A stretch of 64,000 bases of DNA from Impatiens glandulifera (lineage: Eukaryota > Streptophyta > Magnoliopsida > Ericales > Balsaminaceae), in contig NC_061868.1 in assembly GCF_907164915.1 (NCBI RefSeq), positions 25,415,819 to 25,479,818 of the forward strand. Reading direction: 5' to 3'. Under the pieces are notes generated by a model that was given only the letters and a program-made list of their open reading frames with translations, was not told where the DNA came from and searched no databases. Within the stretch, counting starts at the first letter, position 1, and every line of letters begins with the position of its first letter. Below, in pieces: positions 11,165 through 21,158 of the stretch. The position numbers and the translations under genes were made by a program.

Positions 11165-12525
11165 CCAAATTATGATTTGGTAACACCGAAAGTTAATAGT
11201 TAAACTTTCGGTTTTTTGCGTGTCACCGAAAGTTTTAAGGAAACCTCTCGGTTTAAAGTAGGGTAAAAACCGAAGGTTTATTTGAAAACCTTCGGTTTTT
11301 ACCCTCCCCATACTTAGAAAATTTTCAAAATTTTTTTAATGTAAGGTAAAAACCGAAGGTTTTCAAATAAACCTTCGGTTTTTACCCATTCCCATACTTA
11401 GAAAAAAAATCAGATATTTTAATGAGGGGTAAAAACCGAAGGTTTATTTGAAAACCTTCGGTTTTTACCCTCCCCATACTTAGAAAATTTTCAAAATTTT
11501 TTTAATGTAAGGTAAAAACCGAAGGTTTTCAAATAAACCTTCGGTTTTTACCCATTCCCATACTTAGAAAAAAAATCAGATATTTTAATGAGGGGTAAAA
11601 ACCGAAGGTTTATTTGAAAACCTTCGGTTTTTACCCTCCCCATACTTAGAAAATTTTCAAAATTTTTATAATGTAAGGTAAAAACCGAAGGTTTTCAAAT
11701 AAACCTTCGGTTTTTACCCATTCCCATACTTAGAAAAAAAATCAGATATTTTAATGAGGGGTAAAAACCGAAGGTTTATTTGAAAACCTTCGGTTTTTAC
11801 CCTCCCCATACTTAGAAAATTTTCAAAATTTTTTTAATGTAAGGTAAAAACCGAAGGTTTTCAAATAAACCTTCGGTTTTTACCCCTCATTAAAATATCT
11901 GATTTTTTTTCTAAGTATGGGAATGGGTAAAAACCGAAGGTTTTCAAATAAACCTTCGGTTTTTACCCTTCCCCATACTTAGAAAAAAATCTTGAGGGGT
12001 AAAAACCGAAGGTTTTCAAATAAACCTTCGGTTTTTACCCATTCCCATACTTAGAAAAAAAAATCAGATATTTTAATGAGGGGTAAAAACCGAAGGTTTA
12101 TTTGAAAACCTTCGGTTTTTACCCAATCCCATACTTAGAAAAAAAATCAGATATTTTAATGAGGGGTAAAAACCGAAGGTTTATTTGAAAACCTTCGGTT
12201 TTTACCCATTCCCATACTTAGAAAAAAAATCAGATTTTTTAATGAGGGGTAAAAACCGAAGGTTTATTTGAAAACCTTCGGTTTTTACCCTTCCCCATAC
12301 TTAGAAAAAAATCTGATTTTTTTTAATGAGGGGTAAAAACCGAAGGTTTTCAAATAAACCTTCGGTTTTTACCCATTCCCATACTTAGAAAAAAAATTAG
12401 ATATTTTAATGAGGGGTAAAAACCGAAGGTTTATTTGAAAACCTTCGGTTTTTACCCCAATTAAAAAAAAAAATTGGTCAAAACCGAAGGTTTGCAAATA
12501 AACCCCTCGGTTTTGACGATGCGGT
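11165..12525. repeat. Phased palindrome array inside the CACTA element
   Basis: Fifteen near-perfect palindromes of about 42 bp (ggtaaaaaccgaaggt, a 7-base asymmetric loop, then its complement) lie from 11262 to about 12458; a degenerate one follows at 12478. The first eight start at 11262, 11345, 11428, 11511, 11594, 11677, 11760 and 11843, exactly 83 bp apart. Successive palindromes alternate in orientation (loop tatttga, then tcaaata), giving a 166-bp higher-order period. Spacers carry a conserved ccatacttagaaaa motif. The repeat core AACCGAAGGTT is the same as in the subterminal regions. Small ORFs here are by-products of the repeat. Confidence 0.95.
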
Positions 12526-12665
12526 TTTTTTTTAAAAAAATTGTGAAAATTCAACAAAACAGAATTATTTAATAAAAACATATTAAACCAAACAAAACAA
12601 ACATAATAACAATAATTCATAAATATTAAAACATAACTGTCATAAATCCATAAGAAATCTACAAA

Positions 12666-12962
12666 TTAATTATTAGATGGGGTGGAAGGAGGGGGTGGTT
12701 GATTCAGTCGACTCCTCAACAAGACAAGTTCCTGTTCGAGATTCTCTAATCTCTGAGACATTTCGGCCCGGTCCGCTTTGATTTCACTAAGCAAACGACC
12801 TCTTTCGGCATCCCTTAGTCGGATTTCTTCCATTTCCAGCGTCATCTTTCTGACCTCTTCCTCACGTGCCGCAATTTCAGATTGTGTTATTAGATTCTGG
12901 TAACACGGATGCAGTTTCTCCGGTGTACGCCGAAGTCTCTTCCATGTCGAATCATCACCCAT
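12666..12962 (-). CDS. 98-aa 'mini-TNPA' coiled-coil protein of the CACTA element
   Basis: The 98-codon ORF resembles the two ends of the TNPA-like protein but lacks its middle. Residues 6-30 contain a W-x(3)-RRTPEKL-x(3)-YQNLITQSE motif, parallel to W-x(3)-RKTPKKL-x(3)-YQNLLAQSE in TNPA exon 1. Residues 33-85 form a charged coiled coil, and the tail NQPPPPSTPSNN parallels QQPPPPPTS. The whole Transposase_24 core is absent. It has its own promoter architecture: TATAAATA at 13240-13233, a leader ending in a donor at 13127 (CAG/GTAATT), and an acceptor (AG at 12967-12966) three bases before the ATG. Reading direction is the same as the other genes, and transcription would run into the palindrome array. 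The function is unknown; it could heterodimerise with TNPA. A fortuitous ORF is unlikely given the homology at both ends. Confidence 0.75.
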   Translation of the reverse strand: MGDDSTWKRLRRTPEKLHPCYQNLITQSEIAAREEEVRKMTLEMEEIRLRDAERGRLLSEIKADRAEMSQRLENLEQELVLLRSRLNQPPPPSTPSNN

Positions 12963-13126
12963 ATCCTAAATGCATTTCAGATATATGTATATATATATAT
13001 TCATCAAACAAAATAACTTAAACTAACATAAATCAGATCTATAATATATATATATATATATACAAACTTAAGAAAAATCTAAATCTCACAATAAACAAAA
13101 CAAAAAAACCAAATCAAACAAATTAC

Positions 13127-13240
13127 CTGAAGAGAGGAGAAGAACTCGCGGCTTGGAGGAGGCAGGCGGCGGCGGCGGCGGAAGAGAGAGAAAGGAGAGA
13201 AGCGGAATGATAAAGAGAAGGGTTAGGGTTTGTATTTATA
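13127..13240 (-). promoter_or_regulatory. TATA box and leader exon of the mini-TNPA gene
   Basis: On the minus strand TATAAATA lies at 13240-13233, followed about 30 bp later by a C/T-rich then GCC-repeat leader that ends in CTTCAG/GTAATT at 13127. This resembles a plant pol II promoter with an intron-containing leader. It lies about 480 bp inside the right end of the CACTA element. Confidence 0.65.
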
Positions 13241-13244
13241 GAGG

Positions 13245-13700
13245 TTGAGGCCGAAGGGTTTCATAAAACCTTCGGTTTTGATATTAGTCAAAACCGAGGG
13301 TTTATTAAAAAACCTTCGGAATAAACAATTTCAAAAATTTGAATTTTTTTTAAATGAGCAAAACCGAAGGTTCTTTGTAAAACTTTCGGAAATGAAATTT
13401 TCAAAAATTCCTAAACCGAAGGGTCTTTGAATAACCTTCGCAATTAAAAAACCAAGGGATTTCAAAACCGAAGGTTTTTCAAAAAACCTTCGCAAATAAC
13501 CCACACCCAACACTTAGAATTTTTTTGGGTTTTTTGGGAAGTTAAAAACCGAAAGTTCTTTGTAGAACTTTCGGTAATAATTAATAAACCCGAAGGTTTC
13601 ACATCCCACTCGGAATCTATTTTTAATTCCGAAGGATTTGTTCCTCTCGGGAGTATTTAGGAGAGGTTTAGAAAACCTTCGGGAAAAACCGTCGGTAAAG
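13245..13700. repeat. CACTA right subterminal repeat region, outer block
   Basis: Inverted AACCGAAGGTT-like motifs recur about every 30-50 bp up to the right terminal repeat, mirroring 2575-3150. Variants include ccgaaagttc and ccgaaggattt. Inferred TNPA binding sites. Confidence 0.8.
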
Positions 13701-13718
13701 ATCCTTTTTTTACCAGTG
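13700..13718 (-). repeat. CACTA right terminal inverted repeat
   Basis: The end reads GATCCTTTTTTTACCAGTG on the plus strand, the complement of the left end with two mismatches, and is followed by the target duplication aaa (13719-13721). Confidence 0.95.
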
Positions 13719-14063
13719 AAAATAATATTATTTTACACCTTATTTATTTATTTTATCTTAAAACATGCCTATAAGGTGAATCAAAGTCTAAACATGTATC
13801 TAGTTTTGATATAATTCGTTCTTAAAAATATGTCTACATTGTTATTATAAATCTTAAGTCTAAAATGTAATAAAATGAAATAGAATGTACCTATAGGCTA
13901 GTAGTGAATTTCGAGAAAATTTACCTATAAAAAGTAAAACATTAATTTAAAAATAAAACAAAATCCAAACAAACTCATAGAATTTTTCTTCTTAAAAAGA
14001 ATATATTTTTTGTTACATTTTTTTGAGTTAATACAGGTACTTAAAAACAAAGAAAGGCAAAAT

Positions 14064-16059
14064 TTAAAACAAAAAATAAACCAAATAGGCGAGCGATTCA
14101 GGCCGTGATTGGCTTGGAACAGGCTCATGGACATTGACTGATTGTGGATCGGCCTTGGAATTAACAGAGTGTGTTGGACTATCTTCATTGTCCACATCTA
14201 AATCCTCAAAGGGGTCTTCAATCAGGGGACTTTTCATTTTCAAGCCTTCACTATCTAAAGTGTCCCCAACTGCCACCTTCAGAGGATCTTCCCTATTTAC
14301 ACAACACTCTGCATTCACTTTCAAGTGTTTTATGTACACTTCTGACTCTGTCAGATTCAGGAAACCGGCCTCAAAAATAGGCTTAGGATCGATGTTGAGT
14401 TTCTCCAACTCGCCTAATAGATATAACAGTTGTTGTGCCATATCATTAAAAGTCTGAGAGACTTTGGATGTTAACATCTGTAGACTAAAATTACAATAGT
14501 TTATTAGTCTCAAAAACATGAAATTATATACAAATGTAAGTGAATTTGTTCATTCAACATTTTCTTTGTTCATTGGATTATTAAAATTGATCATCTCGTG
14601 TTCAGGTAATTCCAATAAATAAACTAGAATTTGAGTTAATTTCAAATAATTAAATAGAATCTCAAGTTCATTTTCATTAACTGGTAGGCGTGCTCTGCCC
14701 TCCCATGTTCAAAACCACCTACTCCAATTCTAACATGCTAATCTCTGACAATGTGGTGTCATCCCAGCAAGAGATGATTGAAAAAGACATTTGATAAGGA
14801 TGTCGTACACCATTTACAACAACACCATCTAGGTAGCATAACTGAAAGAAAAGGGAAACATATTAGTGAATATTTCATATCTATAAAACATATACAAAAG
14901 ACTACTTATAAGTGAATAAAATATCTACCAATAAAAGGGTTAGAGGTCCAACAAAATAGGTTTGTTTATCTTTTGCATCATTTGTATTCCATTTTCAGGC
15001 ACTTTCAATCAATCCTTGTAGTGTGAATTTGCACTAGTTCAAGTTCTTTATGTTCTCAACATCCATTAAAGATTTGAGAATTTTGAACCTAAATTAATAT
15101 AATATATGTGTAAGTATTCACAAATACAAATAGATATATAATAGATTTGAAAAAATGTTTACCTAGATCGTGAATTTTGAACTGGACATAAAAAGCTGGA
15201 GACAACAAAGAAAACGAAGTCGATTTTGAAATCTTTGTCTGCACTTGTGTTACTTAATATTTTGGTTATCATAGAATTTGTTTCAGGAGATGAAGTTGAT
15301 TCTTTTACGCTCCATCTGACCCTCCAAACCCTCAAGAATGAATAATAGTTAGGGTCATGTATGTCCATCCCAATGGACTCAACTATGTCAATTGGTCCTC
15401 TAGGGAGGTTCATCACGAACTAGACAAGGTCTTCATCGATAAGGATGTGATCACCGTTGGCCAATACCAGAGAACTCTTCTCGTGGTCTAAAATTCTGAC
15501 TACGTGTTTCAAAAAATGAAAAGGGCACTTGGAGACACCCCATGTAAGAAGAGAACTAAACCCGATTTCTTTCATAGCTTCATTTTTGTTCTTCACTAAG
15601 TTTTTGAATATGTTGAAAAGGCCACTCGGAGATGATCTTGTTTTAAATACTACTTTCCTTTTTTTGGTTTTGGGGGGAGTTGATAATTCTTAATCGAGAG
15701 GTGTAACTGTAGCCGTATCAGTAGTTGTAGATGCAAGAATAGAAAATGATTCATTAGTCGATGACTTCGTCTTCGTCTTCCTCTTCCTTTCATATTGATT
15801 CTTTATGACCCTACAATACAAAATTTTCAGTGTGAGAAGAAAAATCAGTAATTTACAAATGAGATGAAATAAACTAGTGTAATAGTAATGAAAATACTAA
15901 AAACACAATATAAATCAAAATAAACTCCCTCTCTAATTTATCGCCGGCGTCGTCATTGGATATAAGGCCGATTTCGTTTATGCTGTTACACATCGCCAAG
16001 AAGAGATCTCGGGCGTTGGATAATTCCATTGTCATGTTTGTATCTTCGTTTTGTGACAT
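14064..16059 (-). pseudogene. Decayed multi-exon plant gene, unknown family (copy A)
   Basis: Exon-like pieces on the minus strand start at an ATG at 16059 (MSQNEDTNMTMELSNARDLF). A piece at about 15180-15640 carries EIGFSSLLTWGV and, after an in-frame TAG, MNLPRGPIDIVESIGM. Pieces at about 14940-15080 and 14700-14850 contain further stops, and the last piece lies at 14064-14519 (LTSKVSQTFNDMAQQLLYLL). The layout recalls the large, poorly characterised plant families with an IGFGSLL-type N-terminal region, often next to Ulp1-like protease domains in transposon-related genes; this is a weak resemblance and no catalytic domain is visible. In A the first donor site is GG (15928-15927) where B has GT. 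The shared stops show decay before the duplication. Confidence 0.45.
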
Positions 16060-16224
16060 TTTTGCAAGAAATCTTCGTAGAGTAGAAGAATAGTACTAGG
16101 GTTTCAAAGTTTAAAGATGATCGATGAGAGAGAATGTGAATAGTTTCTTGAGAAAGTGAATAGTGGAATTGCATCGGGAAAATTTTGTTTTAATCCTTCA
16201 TTGAGTGATTTTAGCTTCACTTAA

Positions 16225-16480
16225 ATTAACTCCTATTAGCGCTTATAAAAACAGAAAAGAAGAAAGTTTCACTAGCTAGGTTGCGCTTGTAAAAACAAAA
16301 AAGAAGAAAGCTTCACTAGGTTATGCTTATAAAATAGAAAAAAGAAAGTTTCACTAGGTTGCACTTGTAAAAATAGAAAATAATAAAGTTTCACTAGGTG
16401 CTTGTAAAAACAGAAAAGAAGAAAGATTCACTAGGTTGTGCTTGTAAAAATAGAAAAGAAGACAGCTTCACTAGGTAACG
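16225..16480. repeat. About 42-bp minisatellite (copy A)
   Basis: Five to six imperfect copies of a unit containing cttgtaaaaacagaaaagaa and cttcactaggttg follow one another. The same array is at 42855-43100 in copy B with a different arrangement of variants. No coding role is apparent. Confidence 0.75.
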
Positions 16481-16635
16481 CTTCATAGTTCACTGGTTAG
16501 CACACTTGTTTCAGCATTTTTAATCTTCCAGTAGGTTATACATACATGAAGAAATAAATATTTTTATACGAACGCTTAAAAGTCTTTACATTAATGTGTT
16601 AGAGGTTTTCCATGAAATTTTTTAAAGGCATATAA

Positions 16636-16752
16636 ACTGAGTGAAGCGAAAGAAGTTTCACTCAATAGCGCCTCTCTTCATTATATTTTACATGGCGAGT
16701 GAAGCGAAGGAAGCTTCACTTAATAGCGCCTCTCTTCATTCTGTTTTACATG
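16636..16752. repeat. 58-bp tandem duplication (copy A)
   Basis: Two adjacent copies of a unit beginning gagtgaagcgaa and containing cttcact-taatagcgcctctc-type sequence lie here. The short palindrome gtgaag...cttcac can form a hairpin. The block creates a 77-codon GTG-start ORF (16641-16874) that I do not accept as a gene. Confidence 0.6.
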
Positions 16753-16875
16753 GTGCTTCAGATGAACTCAAAATAAAATATGGGTTACAGTTCTCTCTCT
16801 CTTCCTTTCAACCCGACCCCTTATTTATTATTAAAATAATGCTGCTGAAATTTGATTGGTCTGGAATAGGGTAAC

Positions 16876-19182
16876 ACTCCATTCGGTAGTAGAAGATCTT
16901 ATTTGCCTCTCTTCTCCTTCCATTTTCAAACGGTCAAACACCTCTTTTTATTCTCATTCGTCAATCTTTCAAATTCTTTCTCCATCAAAGACCTTGAAGC
17001 ATTTATTTTTTGGATTCTACTATTAGCGAAGCAGCTTATTCATTGCTTTCACTATTTCGAATATTGTAGAATTTGAAGATCATTATATGTCCACTGCATT
17101 ATATTGTCAAACTTGTAATATTTGTGATGAACATCTTTTAAATATTTAATTTTGTTTGTAATTTTTAAATTAGATGTTTGTGATTGAATGATTATCTTTA
17201 AATTATGTGATGATATTTATATTTCTTATTCTTAAATAATGTTGTGATTATATGTGTAGTTTGTGAAATATATATATTATATTATGTTTGAAATATTATT
17301 TAATGGTAAAATATAATTTTCGATTTTTCGAGTTCGAGCTCGAGTAGTTCGAATTGTAATCGAGTCAAGTTCAAGTACAAATTTTGATACTCAATCGAGT
17401 TTGAGTTCGAGTATTTCCAATACAATTCGATTCGAGTAGTATGGTACTCGACTCGACTCAACTCGTTTACGCCCCTAGGTGATACTACTGCATCTTATTA
17501 TTTTGATGGAAATTTTCACTAAGTTGCAATTTAAATATAAATAATATACCTATCTCATTTTTAAAAGTTTTATAGAATGGTTACTCATACCAAGGCTAGA
17601 TTTCATAGTCACTACGATGAAATTTCATTTTGAAAAAATTATGACCATATTTTATATTTATAATAATCAAATTTGATTTATATGAATTCTTTAAAAAAAA
17701 TAATTATATATATATATAATCATATAACATTATTATTTTTAAATATTTATATGATAAATATATATTATTTTTACTAAGTGAAATATTATTTATTAATTTA
17801 AATATAATTAATAATAAAAACTAAATAAGATAAATATTAAAATAATATTAGGGTAAAATAATTTTATTTTTATTTTTATTACTTTTCTTATTTCACAAGC
17901 CAAACACAAAATTATAAAATATATACAATTTATACCTTTTTTTACATCCAACCAAACACATGTAACCTATATAATTTATACATCTTAATACCCTCTTATA
18001 ATATTTTTTTGAAAAATGTTCTCTTATAACTTATACCTCCTTACACCATATACCCATATAATTAGTACTATATACCAAACGATATTATAGTTTTATAAAT
18101 CAAACTAGTCTTAATTAATTATCTGAGTACCTATTATAATTGAAATGAATCATAGCCGGAATGAATGATGATAGGAAAAGGGTGAGATGACCCAAAAATG
18201 AATTGATTATTGAAAGATTGAATAGAGAGATGAGTATGAAAATATAAAAAAATATATAATAATAAATTATTTTTCTTGATTGACTATAATCAATTTACAT
18301 AACCTTGAATAATAGATACATGAATGAATTATTTAAATATTTTTTGAAATATTTTTAAAAATAAAAATGGAGACAAAAGAGAAATTTTCAAATAAGAGAG
18401 AAGGAGGCTGAAAATATTATAATATTATTAAATATATATATATATATATTTGTATATTTTTTATATCATATTTATATTAAATATATTTAAAATTATGTAT
18501 ATATAAAGTAATAAATTCATATCATTATTTTAAAATATATTATTTTTTAATTTAAGTCATTTATTAATATTTAAAATTATATATTAATAAATTATTATAA
18601 AATTAATATAATTTATTTTTAAATATATTATTTTTTAATTTAAATCATTTATTAATATTTAAATTAAATTAATAAATATATATAACATTATAAATAATAT
18701 TAATTATTAAATAATATTATAAATATAAAAAATAAATAAATTTTGCGTATAAACTAAATCAAACCTGCCAAACTTATTAAATAAGCTAGATAATATGAAA
18801 CATATTTACAAATAAACTAATATAAACTGAATCAAACTAGTCCATAATATAATTATTTTAAACAATTTTTTAATAATGTTTCTTCAAAACAAAACAAAAT
18901 ATCAGCATCACTCTTTTTCTCTCTTATGTGGTACCAATTATTTTGTTTAGAGTTGTTGACCATAAAAAAGCAGAACGTGCTATAAAGGTAGGCCGTATAG
19001 GAGTGTTTGGTTAGGGCAAAATTGTATAACAATATGTGTTTAGAATTGATACATTTTAAAGGTTGGCACAAGTTTATATTTACTATATAACTTATAACTC
19101 ATATATTGTATAAATTTTTATTAATATCTTAAATAAAATAATTATTTATCAAACTTAACTTTTAATTCAAATTATACCCTTA
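16876..19182. other. AT-rich non-coding spacer of unit A
   Basis: No gene is visible. At 17318-17478 is a cluster of tcgagt / ctcgag motifs ending in actcgtttacgcccctag, a pattern common at the ends of plant hAT-like non-autonomous elements; B has it at 43960-44122. Around 17890-18090 and 19000-19180 are blocks with aaccaaacac and tataacttatacc, related to the end of the element at 19183-20303. The rest is low-complexity A/T, including (ta)n runs at about 18430-18450. Confidence 0.55.
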
Positions 19183-20303
19183 GGCTATGTTTGGTATCTA
19201 GTACAAGTAGATAAAGTATATGTATAACTACAGTAAATTATAAATGTTGTTTGATTAATTTATATTTATATATACAATATTCTTTAGGTATAATTTATAC
19301 CTTCAAAATGGTATAATATTATACCTACACATACATGTTATAAGACGGTATAACTTTTATAAAATTTAATATTTCATTTTATTCCTTAATTTTGTTAAAA
19401 TATTAAAAATTTAATTTCTTTGGTATATTTTAAAATATAATAATAATAAATTATAATTAAATATTTATTTATATTTAAGTGTGTTTAATTATTTAATTTA
19501 AATAATAATAATAATTTAATTACTTATTTTTATTTTAATTTTAATTTTTATATATATATAAATATTTTATCTCTGTAACAAAAAATTATAGCATTTTAAA
19601 TATAAAATTTTCATTGTGATAAACTAATAATGTTAAGTAGAAAAATAGTAGTCATATATAAAATTAATTTATAAAATAAAATTGTATTTCATTATTAATG
19701 AACATATTTACAATTATTATATAAATTATATAAATTAGTAATATTATTATTAATTAATACAACTTATATATATAATTTATTTCAAAAACTAATTTATAAT
19801 CTTATCATTCTAATTTAAAATTGGATTTTATTAATATTTGATTTATATAAACAATTAATATTGTTTTAATATACAAAAAATTATAATAATAATTTTTTTA
19901 AATTAATATATAAATAAGTTATAGGAATTAATATATAAATAAATTATAAGAATTATATATAAAATAATATAATTAATATAATATAATAAGATTATTTATT
20001 TTTAAAATATATTTATATAATAATTAGATTTTTTATTAATTTTAATATAATTAATAATATAAATTACATATAAGATAAATATTAAAATAATATTTTTTCT
20101 AAATATAAAGATAAAATAGTCTTTTATACTTCTTATAATATCAACCAAACACTAAATAATAAAACCTATATAACTTATACATATTTTATATTCTCAACCA
20201 AACACTAAAAAATTATATAACTTATACCTCCTAATACCTCCTTACAATTTATACCCCTTATAACTTATACCTATATAACTAATACCGCATACCAAACACT
20301 ACC
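19183..20303. mobile_element. PIF/Harbinger-like non-autonomous element, 1.12 kb
   Basis: The left end is GGCTATGTTTGGTATC and the complement of the right end is GGTAGTGTTTGGTATG. The flanks are tta (19180-19182) and tta (20304-20306). Copy B has the uninterrupted site cccttattatattt at about 45888-45900, with a single tta, so the insertion happened in A after the duplication. The TTA target duplication and GG...TGTTTGGTA ends are typical of PIF/Harbinger (Tourist-type) elements. The interior is almost pure A/T with no ORF, so it needs a transposase from elsewhere. Confidence 0.85.
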
Positions 20304-20306
20304 TTA

Positions 20307-21158
20307 TTATATTTAATTTAGTATTATACAATAATGTTAACATATAATTTATTTTATTTTAATATATAATATAATAGTTTTAAAATTATAATTTTATTAT
20401 TAAAATTATACTCATAAAGTAATAATAATTTTATTAATTATTATTATTTTCATTTTTATATAATTTAATTAAATTTTAAATAATATTATTTATATTTATT
20501 TTGTTAAAAAAATAATAACATTTAAAACTAAATAATTGTAATTCACATCAAAATTTATATTATAATTAAAATTTTATTAAATATAAAATTAAAATATTAA
20601 ATATTAATACAATTATTTATAATAATAATAAATAAATTTAAAATATTAATAATAGTGTAATAAATAAAATTATAGCTCCTCACTTTATAAATATTAAATG
20701 ATTATTTTGAATAAATACATTTAAAATAATTAAAATTAACGTTAATTATTAAATAATTATTTTGAATAAATACATTTAAAATAATTAAAATTAACGTCAA
20801 ATCAAAATAATTAATTAGGATAATTAGTGTGATAATTAATTCTAATTATATTAAAATTAAGTTAAGGCAAAATATTTATACATTCTATTTCAAATTAATT
20901 AAAGAGGCTCAAATAAATAAAATAAATAATTTGAGATAGATGTTATTAAAATCTCAAATTAATTATTTATAGAATTCCAAAAATATAAAATAAATAGACA
21001 AAACAAATATTTGTGTCTATGTAAATGTGTTTGTAGGTTGAAAATAAAGGCAAAAGAAGTGAAGAAAAAGTTAATTTTAAACAATTTCCAAGGTTGAAAA
21101 TTGATCCTGATTTAGTGTAATTAAAAATAGGATAAACAACTACAACATACCACACAAC
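20307..21158. other. AT-rich non-coding spacer of unit A
   Basis: This A/T-rich sequence is collinear with 45895-46690 of copy B. It contains a local tandem duplication of about 70 bp around 20690-20800 (ttaaatgattattttgaata...aaattaacgt) that is single in B. No gene was found. It ends at acaac, the left flank of the retrotransposon. Confidence 0.6.

Larger units (their letters stand above)
2561..13718 (-). mobile_element. Complete CACTA (En/Spm-like) DNA transposon, 11.16 kb
   Basis: The left end reads CACTGGTGAAAAAAGGGTC and the reverse complement of the right end reads CACTGGTAAAAAAAGGATC, a 19-bp terminal inverted repeat with two mismatches. The flanks are aaa (2558-2560) and aaa (13719-13721). 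Copy B keeps the empty site with a single aaa at 40338-40340, which proves a 3-bp target duplication, as expected for CACTA elements. Subterminal regions are packed with AACCGAAGGTT / AACCGAGAGTT motifs in both orientations. All genes are on the minus strand: a 98-aa mini-TNPA, a TNP2/TNPD-like transposase and a TNPA-like protein, each with an open frame and consistent splice sites. The element looks structurally autonomous and young relative to the duplication. Confidence 0.95.

Noticed and set aside
11126..11311. ORFs at 11126-11311, 12369-12620, 13245-13430 and 13331-13513
   Set aside because: Also by-products of the subterminal repeats, present on both strands.
11262..12458. Regularly spaced palindromes that look like a CRISPR array
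   Set aside because: Spacers are repeats of one another, the units are CACTA subterminal motifs, and the context is a plant transposon with TIRs and TNPA/TNPD genes.
16641..16874. 77-codon ORF, with a similar one at 43263-43496 in copy B
   Set aside because: It starts with GTG, consists largely of a 58-bp tandem duplication, and its conservation is explained by the recent segmental duplication.
16225..21158. tRNA, rRNA or other structured RNA genes in the A/T-rich spacers
   Set aside because: No A/B box pairs, conserved loops or rRNA-like stretches were recognised; only low-complexity DNA and repeats.
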